A stretch of DNA of 64,000 nucleotides from JACKAF01 sp041391485 (GCA_041391485.1 JAWKNY010000003.1:124001-188000); one strand, 5' to 3'; counted from the stretch's first letter, positions 29,777 to 39,202 are shown. Translations and numbers: made by a program. Notes: generated from the sequence alone by a model not told the origin.

Positions 29777-30699
29777 CCCTCCGAGAGGATTTTCTGGAGT
29801 TGCGGAAGGATTCTACGGGTGAAAGCAGCAGAACTCCCTTTGTTCATGTGATACCCATCTTCAAACTGCTCTAGCGAATAGGAAACGTCGGTTTCCGTTT
29901 TGATTAAGTGGCCACCATGGGATTGGATAATTTTACGTACTTTTTCTGGGATGCTGTATGGATGTGGCAAAGGAATAGGGACGAACACGGTACAGGGTAC
30001 ACTCTGAGAGGCCTCCTTTACGAGTTGCTCAAAAAAGAAGTAGTCTTGTGCTCGAATGGATTTTTGTCCCTTGAGGTAAGCAGTACGATTTAGCTCGTTT
30101 ACATTCTTACGGAAGCCAGGAACAATTGCGGCCAGAGTCCGATCGCGGATCCTTTTTCTCATTGCAAAAAGAAAAGAGGCCTTGCTAAGAAGGAAATCCG
30201 CCCGCTGATCAAGAGTCAAAAACAGCTTTTCGAATAGTAGGGGCAAATCCTCCGATCGTGTAAGAACTTGGGCGAGTCTACCTGAGTCGACAGGAATCTG
30301 GTCTGGTACGTGAAGATCTGTAATGCCGATAAGTAGTACATTGGGTTTGGCGCCATAGCCGAGAACCGTGTTTTTCAGTAGAAAGTACCAGTCTGGTGAA
30401 GAACTAGCATCTAGGATCGCCTTTTCCACTGAGGTGGTTTTTTCATTTTGAGAAAGGGTTTCACGAAGAAGGTCGACGTCGATGCCTTCTCTGGAAAGAG
30501 AGTTTCCGAAAACCAAAATCCGTTGATCTGTCCCGCTGGCGAGGCGTCTGGGCAATGTTTTGAGGGAGTTAAAATGAGCCAGATCTAGAGAAAGGCGATC
30601 TTGGTTTAGGCGCAAGACGGACTCCGCTGATAGCAGCGACACCATTATGATGAGAAGCACAGCGGCTTCCTGTTTAAAATTGGAAGTAAATAAACTCAT
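29764..30699 (-). CDS. SGNH-like acyl-transfer protein, partner of MBOAT
   Basis: A 311-residue protein with one N-terminal TM helix (AAVLLIIMVSLLSAES) and a periplasmic SGNH-like domain. LVFGNSLSREG matches block I (Gly-Asn/Asp-Ser) and the C-terminal DGYHMNKGS matches the D-x-x-H block. Proteins of this kind work beside an MBOAT acyltransferase, as AlgJ/AlgX with AlgI, to O-acetylate exported glycans. Here the gene overlaps the MBOAT gene by 26 bp, which supports that pairing. Overall similarity outside the blocks is not recognisable, so the function rests on motif plus neighbour. Confidence 0.72.
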   Translation of the reverse strand: MSLFTSNFKQEAAVLLIIMVSLLSAESVLRLNQDRLSLDLAHFNSLKTLPRRLASGTDQRILVFGNSLSREGIDVDLLRETLSQNEKTTSVEKAILDASSSPDWYFLLKNTVLGYGAKPNVLLIGITDLHVPDQIPVDSGRLAQVLTRSEDLPLLFEKLFLTLDQRADFLLSKASFLFAMRKRIRDRTLAAIVPGFRKNVNELNRTAYLKGQKSIRAQDYFFFEQLVKEASQSVPCTVFVPIPLPHPYSIPEKVRKIIQSHGGHLIKTETDVSYSLEQFEDGYHMNKGSSAAFTRRILPQLQKILSEGCNA

Positions 30700-32086
30700 T
30701 GCTAGAAAACGGTGGAAAGCAAATCAGCATCGCCACCATATAGGTGTACGCTTGACCGCGGACCAACCAATGGGAATTTAAGAGTGCAAGTGGTTCTTCT
30801 TTTCGGTTCAGCCATAGTTCGTAAAAGAAGAGCGGGCCTACAAAAAATATGATGAGCCCTGCTCCGGTCGCTGCCATCGAGTCGAAATCAAAGTCGAAGA
30901 TCACGCGCCCTAGAATCTCCCATACCTGTGAGAGACTCGTCGCTCTAAAGAACAACCAGCCAATACAGGTTAGGTGAAACATCAGTAAACGTTGTCCCCA
31001 CAAAGAAACGGTTGAAATGTTTTTTTGCGGTTCTGAAGATGTTGGTACTAGTCGATAGATGGACAGCAGAATTCCGTGAAAAAATCCCCATGCAACAAAG
31101 GTCCACGCGGCTCCGTGCCAAAGGCCTCCAATCGCCATAGTAAGAATCAAGTTTCTCAACGCCCGTACCCTTCCATCGCGGTTGCCTCCCAACGGAATGT
31201 AGAGATAGTCGCGTAGCCACGTGGAAAGACTTATGTGCCAAGCTTTCCAGAATTCGGATGGGTTCCGGGTGAGATAGGGGAATCGAAAGTTGAACATTAG
31301 GTCAAAGCCCAGAAACTTTGCGGTTCCCTGTGCGATGGACGAATAGCCCGAAAAGTCAGCGTAAATTTGGAATGCAAAGGCGTAGACGCCCATGAGATAC
31401 GCCCCACCCGAAAGCTCGGAGGCGTGAGGGGAGAAGACGTAGGCCACATAGCCGGCGAGCGTGTCGCCTATCACGACTTTCTTAAAGAGACCAATCAGCA
31501 CATGGTAAAAGCCTTCACGTATATTCTCGAACCCCTTTTCTCTGGGCTTTTGAATTTGTGGCAGAATGTGATCGACACGTTCAATGGGGCCTGCCACAAG
31601 CTGGGGGAAGAAGCTTACGTAAAGGCTGAAGGCGAGCAGATCGTCGGTTGCTTTCACTCGTCGTCGGTAGATATCAATGGTGTAGCTCATCGTCTGAAAA
31701 GTGTAGAAGGAGATGCCTACCGGGAGTGTGATGTTTAGTATGGGGAGCGAGACGGGGATTCCCAGGGAACTAAGCAGTGTTGCCAACTCGGAAATGAAAA
31801 AGTTCGAATATTTGAACAGCGCAAGCGCACCGAGGTTTACGAGTACTGATCCCATCAGCAGCCAACGGCGCTTTGAGATTGAGGATTCTTTCTCCAGCTG
31901 TCGCCCTACGACAAAGTCCACGATAGTAGAGGCCCAGATCAAGCTCAGAAAGCGCCAATCCCACGTTCCGTAGAAGACGTTGCTGGCGGCCAGCAGAAGA
32001 ACGTTTTGATTCTTGTGCGACAATTTGGAATAGAGGAATACAACGGCTAGGAAGAAAACAAAAAACAGGTAACTGTTGAATAGCAT
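30674..32086 (-). CDS. MBOAT-family O-acyltransferase (AlgI/DltB/PatA-like)
   Basis: A 470-residue polytopic membrane acyltransferase. Typical sequences are ILPVGISFYTFQTMSYTID-like text (NITLPVGISFYTFQ), FPQLVAGPIER, QIYADFSGYSSIAQGTAKFL, NPSEFWKAWHISLSTWLRDY and the catalytic histidine in MAIGGLWHGAAWTF. The family passes an acyl group, usually acetyl, from cytoplasmic donors across the membrane. With the overlapping SGNH gene it forms a two-part system to acylate a surface polysaccharide. The length is normal and the frame intact. Confidence 0.92.
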   Translation of the reverse strand: MLFNSYLFFVFFLAVVFLYSKLSHKNQNVLLLAASNVFYGTWDWRFLSLIWASTIVDFVVGRQLEKESSISKRRWLLMGSVLVNLGALALFKYSNFFISELATLLSSLGIPVSLPILNITLPVGISFYTFQTMSYTIDIYRRRVKATDDLLAFSLYVSFFPQLVAGPIERVDHILPQIQKPREKGFENIREGFYHVLIGLFKKVVIGDTLAGYVAYVFSPHASELSGGAYLMGVYAFAFQIYADFSGYSSIAQGTAKFLGFDLMFNFRFPYLTRNPSEFWKAWHISLSTWLRDYLYIPLGGNRDGRVRALRNLILTMAIGGLWHGAAWTFVAWGFFHGILLSIYRLVPTSSEPQKNISTVSLWGQRLLMFHLTCIGWLFFRATSLSQVWEILGRVIFDFDFDSMAATGAGLIIFFVGPLFFYELWLNRKEEPLALLNSHWLVRGQAYTYMVAMLICFPPFSSNEFIYFQF

Positions 32087-32179
32087 TCCACGGCCCCGGG
32101 CGGTGAGTCTTCACTGTTTTATCGGCAATTTCGAGCGCTTAGATTAGCGAGACTGGGACAAGGTGGCGCTATGCATCAT

Positions 32180-32887
32180 CTAGTTCGTGGACGAGCTGAG
32201 GAGCTGATTGACGGTTAGGAACTCGTAGCCCTGATTTCTCAAACCGCTCACGATTCCCGGAATGGCCTTCACCGAGGCGTCGTTTCCCTCGTACATGCCG
32301 TGCAGGAGCAAGATGGAGCCCGGCCTGGCGTTCTCAAGGGCATACTTCACAATCGCATCGGGATCTTTAGCGACAGAGGGGTATGAGTCCGGCTCCAAGT
32401 CAAACAGGATGTGCTTTCGCCCGCTTTTTTTGAGGTAATACGGAAGCATGAAGAGCTTTTTGCTTCCTGGAGCTCGGAAGTGAATCGGTCCCTGATGGCC
32501 GGCTTTACGGATCAGTGCGTCAGTTCGGGTGATCTGGTTGTCGATGAATGAGAAGGAGCGAAGGAGCATTAGAGGGTGCGAGTAGGTGTGATTACCGAGT
32601 TCGTGCCCCTCTGATACGATGGCTTTTGCCAGTTCCGGCTCTTTCTCCAGGGAAGCTCCGAGTACGAAGAAAGTAGCTTTGATATTGGCTTGGCGTAGTA
32701 CTTCCAGAAGATACGGGGTACGGCGGGTGGGGCCGTCATCTATAGTTAAGGCGATAGCCCTGCGTTCTGTCGGGACTCGGTTTATCAGCTCGCCCATCAG
32801 CTGAAAGCTTCGGGAGCGACTTACCAAAAAAAGTATGAAGCTTAGTGCGAGTAGGGATCCAGATAGAAGAATGAATCTACGCTTCAA
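32180..32887 (-). CDS. Polysaccharide deacetylase (NodB/CE4 family)
   Basis: A 235-residue membrane-anchored deacetylase. One N-terminal TM helix (FILLSGSLLALSFILFLVS) places the catalytic domain in the periplasm. The CE4 motifs are ALTIDDGP (catalytic Asp and metal Asp), HELGNHTYSHPL (two metal-binding His), HFRAPGSKK and SILLLHGM. The family removes N-acetyl groups from GlcNAc-type polymers or peptidoglycan. It lies about 90 bp upstream of the MBOAT gene on the same strand, so the locus could both add and remove acyl groups on its glycan. It diverges from the next glycosyltransferase over a 46-bp gap. Confidence 0.92.
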   Translation of the reverse strand: MKRRFILLSGSLLALSFILFLVSRSRSFQLMGELINRVPTERRAIALTIDDGPTRRTPYLLEVLRQANIKATFFVLGASLEKEPELAKAIVSEGHELGNHTYSHPLMLLRSFSFIDNQITRTDALIRKAGHQGPIHFRAPGSKKLFMLPYYLKKSGRKHILFDLEPDSYPSVAKDPDAIVKYALENARPGSILLLHGMYEGNDASVKAIPGIVSGLRNQGYEFLTVNQLLSSSTN

Positions 32888-32933
32888 ATTCTCGCCTCCG
32901 GAGCCACAGTGGTTTTCGTGGTAAGATCACTCT

Positions 32934-34081
32934 GTGAGAACCGCAAATTCCACTAATAGTACCATCGTGCAGAACACCGCGAAAGTGAACACGGTATTCC
33001 TTCTCCCTTCCCTCGAGCTGGGCGGCGCAGAGAAGACTACTCTAAACTTACTTTCCAACGACGCGGTGAAGGATCTCAATCCCTCACTTTGGTGTTTTAG
33101 AAAAAAAGGAGAACTCTTGTCGGTGGTTCCCGACGAGATTTCAGTATCCGACTTGGAAGCGTTCACGGCGATTCAAGCCGTGCGAAGTCTTATTGCGAAA
33201 GTTCGCTTGAATCGCCCCAGCTGATCGTTTCAGTACTTACACCGGCAAATGTTCTTGCTGCAATCGCTGTACGCTTGAGTGGGCATTCGTGCAAGCTTGT
33301 GGTGGTGGAGCATGGTTCGCTGAAAACAATGCAGGGCGAGAGCGGTGGGCTGGTGCGGTGGTTACCCTTTCTGCAAAAGATTGCCTATCGACTCGTGGAT
33401 CGCATCGTGTGTGTGTCGGAAGGTCTAGCAGAAGAAATCTCCAAAGACACGGGGATTTCAAGAGATCGTTTTGAGGTAGTTTACAACGCGGTTTTGACAA
33501 AAGATTTTCATGAACGTGCGAATAGGGCCGTAACGCACGAATGGATACGCAATCGACCGGAGTGTTTGATCGTGATGGTGGGTAGATTGCATCCAGTTAA
33601 GGATTACGAGCTTGCCGTTCGGACGCTGGGTGAGCTGAAACGGCATTTGGATTGCAAACTCATCGTGGTAGGTGAGGGCCCGTACCGTTCCGAGCTGGAG
33701 AAGCTGATTGTGGATATGAAGTTGTCGGACGCTGTTTCATTGGTCGGCTTTCGAGAAAATCCGTTGCCGTACATCGCTGCCGCGGACGTTTTCTTGATGA
33801 CCTCAAGAATGGAAGCCCTACCGACAGTACTGATTGAGGCATTGTGTTTGAGAGTCCGGACGATCTCCGTTGACTGCCCTTGGGGGCCGCGCGAAATTTT
33901 TCGGAAACTTCCGGGGGGAGTATTGGTACGCGATCGTACGGTCGGTGCATTGGTGGAAGGCATCCGTAGTGCCTTAGTGGCAGATAGACCTGAACCGTCG
34001 GCCGAAGAAATGGCCGTGTTTGCGGAATCAGAGATTGCTATGCGCTATCAGAAGCTGGTTCAGCAGCTACTGGATAGATAG
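32934..34081 (+). CDS. GT4-family glycosyltransferase, one frameshift
   Basis: A GT-B family 4 glycosyltransferase. The start region contains FLLPSLELGGAEKTTLNLL, the usual N-terminal glycine-rich loop. The C-terminal half has IVMVGRLHPVKDYELAVRTL, LIVVGEGPYRSELEKL, the E-x7-E-type loop SRMEALPTVLIEALCL and DCPWGPREI. The frame breaks at the C4 run 33215-33218. One added C joins RLNRPQ to LIVSVLTPANVLAAIAVRL. Repaired length is about 382 residues. Sugar specificity is unknown. Confidence 0.87.
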
Positions 34082-34112
34082 AGGAGGATTCTTTGCCCGT
34101 GATCTTCGGGCG

Positions 34113-34889
34113 TTAATCCCAGCGTGACGCTTTGCGGCCTTCGTACCAGGCCCCTGCCTCCCTTTGATGCCAGCGGCTCACCACTCCGGGTTCAAAGACT
34201 CGGTAGGCTTTCATTCTGAGTCGAGCTTGCAGAGTCGCGAAGAGATACTCGTCCTCATGCCCCCAGGTCGTTTTGCCTTCATAGATGCTTCCTACAAAGC
34301 CGTTCATTTTGAGATAGTCCGACTTGTGAACGCAGAGAAACCCTGTGGCGCGGTTGTCGTACCAGGGAAAGCTGATCGTTTTACTCGGAGTCTCAAATGA
34401 GTAAACGGGTGCGTAAAATTGCCTTGCTTGTATTACGGCGGATCGAATTTTATGGAAGATGCGATTCGGAAGTTTGAGATCGACGTCGCAAACGAACACG
34501 ATTTCGTTCATTCCCACGGATGGATGACGGATCATCTGTTCGATAGCGTTGGATTTGGAAAAAGTGCCTGATAGGTTTATGAAGACCGTAGAGAAACGAA
34601 GCTCAAACAGCTCGACGAAACTCTTGATATTCGGCAAGTCCGTACTCGAATAGTCTGCAATTAAGAGGCGGAGGTTGAAGTCACCATTCTTTTCAGAAAT
34701 ATCTTTTAGATTGTTCAGTATCAGCTCCAACATTGCGGCTCGGTTGTACAAGGGGATACAGATGTTCACGGTTCCGGTTTTGTTGTAGCGTCGTAGTATT
34801 GTGTGATGAAGAACCTGATCGTATCCGGATAGGAGAAAAACGCGTACGTTGCGAGCCACGAAGCTGAAAATTTTCTTTATGAGCTTCAA
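34113..34889 (-). CDS. GT2/GT7C-like galactosyl- or hexosaminyltransferase
   Basis: A 258-residue transferase. VNICIPLYNRAAMLELIL starts a GT2-like nucleotide domain, FVCDVDLKLP has the DxD, and the C-terminal KTTWGHEDEYLFATL is the acidic motif of the Glyco_transf_7C group (chondroitin-polymerase-like and GalNAc transferases). It starts with a basic membrane-proximal segment. It lies on the same strand as, and downstream of, tRNA-Gly and the repeat array. A weak hairpin (GCCCG/CGGGC, 34095-34111) lies between its end and the convergent GT4 gene. Confidence 0.8.
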   Translation of the reverse strand: MKLIKKIFSFVARNVRVFLLSGYDQVLHHTILRRYNKTGTVNICIPLYNRAAMLELILNNLKDISEKNGDFNLRLLIADYSSTDLPNIKSFVELFELRFSTVFINLSGTFSKSNAIEQMIRHPSVGMNEIVFVCDVDLKLPNRIFHKIRSAVIQARQFYAPVYSFETPSKTISFPWYDNRATGFLCVHKSDYLKMNGFVGSIYEGKTTWGHEDEYLFATLQARLRMKAYRVFEPGVVSRWHQREAGAWYEGRKASRWD

Positions 34890-35014
34890 CCTTCCTCTCG
34901 GCCGGCCTCAACCATCCGGCAAGGTGTAGGGAGGCGGTTAAGATGCAAGATCTCAGAGGGTCATCGGCAAAAAAAGCAGTTACGTTAGAAGATTTCAGAC
35001 TTTCGGCGCTTGCC

Positions 35015-35247
35015 GAGGTTCAGCTCCCCGAAGGGAACGAACCACAATAATGGAGCGGGTGACGAGGTTCGACCCCGAAGGGAACGAACCACAATAATGG
35101 AGCAGACGAGGTTCGACCCCGAAGGGAACGAACCACAATAATGGAGCGGTGACGAGGTTCGACTCCCGAAGGAACGAACCACAATAATGGAGCGGGTGAC
35201 GAGGTTCGACCCCGAAGGGAACGAACCACAATAATGGAGCGGGTGAC
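35015..35247 (-). repeat. Five tandem copies of the tRNA-Gly 3' end plus spacer (about 47 bp each)
   Basis: Units start at 35015, 35064, 35108, 35154 and 35201, with lengths 49, 44, 46, 47 and 47 bp. On the minus strand each unit holds TCGAACCTCGTCACCCGC plus TCCA, the last 22 nt of the adjacent tRNA-Gly including CCA. A 25-nt spacer with TTATTGTGGTTCGTTCCC follows, ending in CTTCGGGG. The unit next to the tRNA is exact, and more distal ones have small indels. No protein is encoded; frames reading through give only a repeated peptide. Confidence 0.9.
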
Positions 35248-35310
35248 GAGGTTCGAACTCGCGGCCCTCAGCTTGGGAAGCTGATGCTCTACCAACTGAG
35301 CTACACCCGC
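35235..35310 (-). tRNA. tRNA-Gly (anticodon CCC), CCA encoded
   Basis: A 76-nt cloverleaf on the minus strand. The acceptor stem GCGGGTG pairs with CACCCGC, the D-arm is AGCTCAGTTGGTAGAGC-like, the anticodon stem TCAGC/GCTGA surrounds loop TTCCCAA (anticodon CCC), and the T-loop is TTCGAAC. The discriminator is T followed by an encoded CCA. The 3' end abuts the tandem array made of copies of itself. Confidence 0.95.
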
Positions 35311-35324
35311 ACTGAAAGAAATCA

Positions 35325-35350
35325 GTATTATTTAAGGAGGGTTAACTCAA
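35325..35350 (-). promoter_or_regulatory. Possible promoter of tRNA-Gly
   Basis: On the minus strand TTGAGT is followed after 14 bp by TAATAC, which lies 14 bp before the mature tRNA 5' end. The spacer is shorter than the usual 17 bp. The rest of the gap up to 35582 shows no gene or other clear signal. Confidence 0.35.
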
Positions 35351-35582
35351 GCGCCCCCCGCTTGTCCACTCCAAAATAGTGTCTGGCGGCGCTCCGCCTG
35401 CGAAGGGGAGAATTTTAAAGAACCCGTGAATAGGTATTGATTCGGCGCATCAGGGTGGTACTGTCTACCTTTGGCATCGCTTGGGGTGGGGCAGCTATGG
35501 GTTGGCAACTTCGCACGGCATTTTAAGATCGCATTCTGATTTCCACTAATTGATGTCTTTGTATGTTTTTTCGGGGGAGAGC

Positions 35583-36218
35583 ATGCACAGGGTTAATCAG
35601 AGATACTATGGGCTAGTCGCGTTGGCTTGCTTTGTCTTGGCCGCACCGGCGAAAAGCATCGATTTTGTGCGGGACGACAACGGTAACCCCATCGTTCCGC
35701 AGTGGTGTGTGCAGTCCTTTTTGAAGCAAGGCCGGCAGAAAGATAAGCCCAGCAGCCTAATTCCGAAATCTCACCAACCGCCCTCTGTCCTGCCTCAACT
35801 GGAGGAGGGCCGGGCCTGGGTGACCCGCTCTGAGGGCACTTTCCTCAACGCCAAAGCCCAACTCAAATCCTTGCACCAGGACGGCGTGGAGCTGGAGTTT
35901 GTTACCTTAGAGTCCTGGCGAGATCTCAACGTCTTTGAAATTCTCGAAGAAGGAATTCAAAAAAACGATCCCGACTTCGAGTTGGATCCCACCGATCCTA
36001 TCGGCGGTGTGTTGCGTTGGATCGCTGGACGTCCCGCGATCATCGAGATTCAAATGCTGGACGAGTACCACGAAGCTCAACTGGAGCCTTTGGCGCAAGC
36101 TATCCGCGCGATCTTCACCGAGACCGAGAATACCTACTTCCTCATCCGTTCTCCCGATGACAATTTAGTCACCGAGGTTTTCGGAGAGACCGGCGGACTC
36201 ACTTCGCTCAACGATTAA
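35583..36218 (+). CDS. Exported protein of unknown function
   Basis: I do not recognise this protein. The ATG at 35583 is chosen because GGGGGAGA precedes it and because it begins a signal peptide (hydrophobic YGLVALACFVLAAPAKS). The mature part, about 190 residues, is acidic, with one Cys (PQWCVQSF) and a repeated Leu-rich amphipathic pattern. An earlier ATG (35550) would add 11 residues before the signal. It shares no obvious motif with the next gene, another small exported protein on the opposite strand. Confidence 0.7.
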   Translation: MHRVNQRYYGLVALACFVLAAPAKSIDFVRDDNGNPIVPQWCVQSFLKQGRQKDKPSSLIPKSHQPPSVLPQLEEGRAWVTRSEGTFLNAKAQLKSLHQDGVELEFVTLESWRDLNVFEILEEGIQKNDPDFELDPTDPIGGVLRWIAGRPAIIEIQMLDEYHEAQLEPLAQAIRAIFTETENTYFLIRSPDDNLVTEVFGETGGLTSLND

Positions 36219-36239
36219 GGAACACGGCTCGACCCTGTA

Positions 36240-36611
36240 CTATGGGCTGAATTCGATCTCTAGGGCGATTTGTGGGAACTCTCTTGCCACTTTCTCGCCC
36301 GTAACCGCTTCGTAGCGCCCACAAGGATCTCGAAAGCCGGGATAGCTGGCATCCGTTTCGCAGGCTACCCGAACGGCCCGCAGTCGCGCGTAGTTTACTT
36401 GCTCGATGATGGCCACGTTTCCACTAGGAGCTACCAGTTCCTGTAGAACCGCACAGGCTGGTTCTTGGTATTGGGCGTAACAGGATTCTTCGATCTGCTT
36501 GAGAGCAGCGGCCTGCGCGGCTTCTGGGCTTTGGGGCGCTGGCTCCTCCGCCTGTGCCCCGTGCGCGGTCACTTGAAAAAGGAGAGTGATTATAAGAAGT
36601 TGTTTAGTCAT
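36240..36611 (-). CDS. Small exported protein with four cysteines
   Basis: Function not recognised. The ATG at 36611 follows GGAGG by four bases and starts a clean signal peptide (MTKQLLIITLLFQVTAHGAQA). A longer frame is possible but lacks these. The mature 100 residues start with a Pro/Ala-rich linker and contain Cys pairs (ESCYAQYQEPACAVL, VACETDASYPGFRDPCG) that could form two disulfides in the periplasm. It is divergent from the CPXCG gene. Confidence 0.68.
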   Translation of the reverse strand: MTKQLLIITLLFQVTAHGAQAEEPAPQSPEAAQAAALKQIEESCYAQYQEPACAVLQELVAPSGNVAIIEQVNYARLRAVRVACETDASYPGFRDPCGRYEAVTGEKVAREFPQIALEIEFSP

Positions 36612-36703
36612 GGTGCCTCCAATCATACTCTTATCTACTCTTATTGTAGCGAGCGGGGGACCCGGCCACGACCCATGCCTCTGTCGCGATTGAGGGAGAG
36701 CCA

Positions 36704-36892
36704 ATGGAACGCGAAATCGAACACAGCTTTCAGTGTCCTTACTGCTGGTCCTCTATCTCTATGTTGCTGGATGCTTCTGTGGGGGAGCAGGCCTATGTGG
36801 AGGATTGTGAGCGCTGCTGCCAGCCTATACAGATTCAATTCCACTGTGAGCGGGGACAGCTGCTTTCTTTTGAGGCCGAGCGGGCGCAGTGA
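36704..36892 (+). CDS. CPXCG-motif cysteine-rich small protein
   Basis: A 62-residue protein of the Cys-rich CPXCG family, here with CPYC (FQCPYCWSSISM), followed by EDCERCCQPIQI. The two CxxC-like knuckles make a probable zinc ribbon. Function is unknown in the family. GAGGGAGAG upstream supports the ATG. It stops one base before the end of the convergent cyclase gene. Confidence 0.85.
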   Translation: MEREIEHSFQCPYCWSSISMLLDASVGEQAYVEDCERCCQPIQIQFHCERGQLLSFEAERAQ

Positions 36893-36893
36893 G

Positions 36894-39202
36894 TTAGGCG
36901 GCCGTCTCCACGGCGGTGGCGGCGATTAGAATACTTTTTAAACGCTCTCTTTGAGAGTCGTTCAGGCCCTGCAGGCTGAGCCCGGTGCGGAATTTTTGGG
37001 GCTCCAGCTCCCGCGCCCAACAGACAGACGCGATAACCGGGAATAGCCCGATGGATTGAAGTTCCTGCTCAAGATTCTTATCCGGTCCGAGTAGTCGGAT
37101 CTGCACGCTCACCTGCTTGGCGAGGTAAGCGTCCATCACTAAGCCAATCCCGGAACTCGAAAAATCAACGAGCGAGGCAGGGCCATACGAGGTTTCGACT
37201 TGAACCGGACAGTTTCGTCCAACGAAAAAGCGCGGATCCTGACGACTCATTCCTTGTTGGCGGCGGTACTCATCGAGGGCTTGATCGCGTTTTTGTTCAT
37301 CAAGGTGTTTCGGCGTACATTCGTAAACGGGTTGTGGCGTTTCCAAGTGTTTGATTCTAATTTGGCGCAATTTGAAGGCCGCGAGAGCGAAATCCGCGTG
37401 TAAACGCATTCGGGTCGACTCGCTCACGAGGATACCGAAACTATCTGCGGCCGACTCCAATCGCTTGCAATAGTTCACCCCGTGACCGATGAGCGTGATC
37501 TCGATCTTTTTCCCGGTTCCAAGATTACCGACCTGCACCAAAGAGGTGTTCACGCCGATCCGCAGGGGGAAAACCGGTCTCTTTTCCGAAATAGCCGATT
37601 GCGCCCGCTCCACGGCATCTTCTTGGAGGGCGATGGCGCATTGGATGGCGGTCTCCGCGTGGTTCTCTGGGGAAACGTCCCCATCGTATGCGTAACCAAA
37701 AAAGCAGAGCACCCCGTCTCCTTGGATCTTGTCTACAATCCCGCCGTGGGCGTGGATCACTCGGATGATTGCCTGAATCTCATGGCGTAAATGGGCAAAA
37801 GCTTGTTTTGGGGGAAACTGTTCGGCGGCGATGGAGAACCCCACGATGTCGATGAAAACCGTTGTGACTTCGGTTTCTGTGGGGTCCAAGGTGAACCCGC
37901 GCTTGGTGAGCAGTGTCTGCAGCTTTTCGCTCGGGACAAGTCCCTCAGAAAATCCTGAGTCAGGCGCAGCGTCTTCGCTAAATCACGGCTTGTGAGAGCG
38001 AACAAGCTAGCCCCCGTTAGACTGAAGCAACACATGGCTGGAAACCACGGGACGACGACAGAGGCGTAAGAAAAGAGCCCGAGGCCCAAAAGAACCAGGG
38101 AAAAGTTAATCGCCAAGTAGCTTAACCAAAACCGCACGCCGGTGAGTAGTGTGGCCGTAAAAAACGCTGGGATACAAAGCGCAAAAACAAAAAGATGGCC
38201 GGCGGGCATTCGCCTGAGCCATTGCCCCGTCAGGACACTATTGATAACGGCAGCCGAAAGAAAACCACCGGGAATGGTGCCAAACGGACTTTCGACCATG
38301 TCGGCGTTGCCCGTATAGAGAGCCGGAAGCACCACCACATGGGTCCCGTCGGCGAAAGCGTCTTCTTTCTCGCCGGACCGCCAGCGTTTGACGGGACCGG
38401 AGAGATTGTAGGTGCGTTCATAAAAAGCGTTGGGGTTGGGCAGGTTAACTAATAGCTCACTGCCGAAGAGCGGGACGTGTTCTCCATTTACCAGAAGCTG
38501 CTCTTCATCAAACTGCACGTCTTTGAAGGCGAGGAGCGGGGCCAGCGGCAGAACCTTGTCCCCTTGCATTCGAATAAAGGCCTGCAGCGAAAAGTTGCCG
38601 TTGTACATGAGATGCCCCACCTGACTCACTTCAGCTATTTGGGGATCGGGACCGTACAGGGTTCCAGATTGGAGAGAACAAAACGAGGGAACTTCGTTGG
38701 CGGCATAGTGTTTGGGATCGAATTCCACTCGATCCGTGCTAAGTGGCGTCCGCCCGGAGATCGGCTCGGCCGCCAAAAAACTCCCCACTACAAACCGAGT
38801 TCTGGATCCTTGCAGCTTCTGGAGCTGTTCGATACCCGGCCCTTTGGGTAGAGCGAAAATTCGGTTCACAAGAACGGAACTGGCTCCCCGTTTTGCGAAA
38901 TTTTGCAAGACTCCGGACCACTCGCCAATCTCCAGGTCCTCACTTTTTAGGTAGGCAATGGCGGAGTCACCCAGCCCGTAGATTGCCAAGCGATCGTCGA
39001 CACGAGGATCCCGCTTGAGGCGGTGGCGGGTTTGGTACTCCAAGGGGCGGCTAATCTGGTGCTCTAAAAAGGCTCCAAACTTCGAGCCGGAGATCACTGA
39101 AAAAAAGAGGCCCGATAAACTGGCGTAAAGGGCGTAGCGGCGCGCGTTTTGTTCGGTGAAATTCAGCCATTTTTTCTTCCATGCTTCGTTGGACGCCATC
39201 AC
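36894..39202 (-). CDS. CHASE2 - class III nucleotide cyclase - PilZ receptor, one frameshift
   Basis: A 769-residue membrane receptor after repair. The domain order is a TM helix near the N-terminus, an extracellular CHASE2 sensor (about 50-330), three TM helices (LFVFALCIPAFFTATLL, then two more), a class III adenylate/guanylate cyclase, and a C-terminal PilZ domain. Cyclase metal residues are the Asp in FIDIVGFS and in KIQGDGVL. The transition-state Asn and Arg are in VNYCKRLE. The Asp normally in the GDxVN adenine site is His here (LIGHGVN). PilZ motifs are weak but present (DFSSSGIGLVM). The break is at the A4 run 37949-37952. One added base gives LTQDFSEGLVPSEKLQ. A PilZ on a cyclase could let c-di-GMP control cAMP or cGMP synthesis. 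Confidence 0.85.

Noticed and set aside
34095..34111. Intrinsic terminator between convergent glycosyltransferase genes
   Set aside because: Only a 5-bp stem and no T-run on either strand.
35015..35247. CRISPR array
   Set aside because: Both the repeat and the spacer parts are the same in every unit, and the unit contains tRNA sequence. No cas gene is present.
34985..35295. Three overlapping frames encoding a repeated peptide (HYCGSFPSG-like)
   Set aside because: They only read through the tRNA-Gly 3'-end repeat array; no start signal, and the period is not kept in any one frame.
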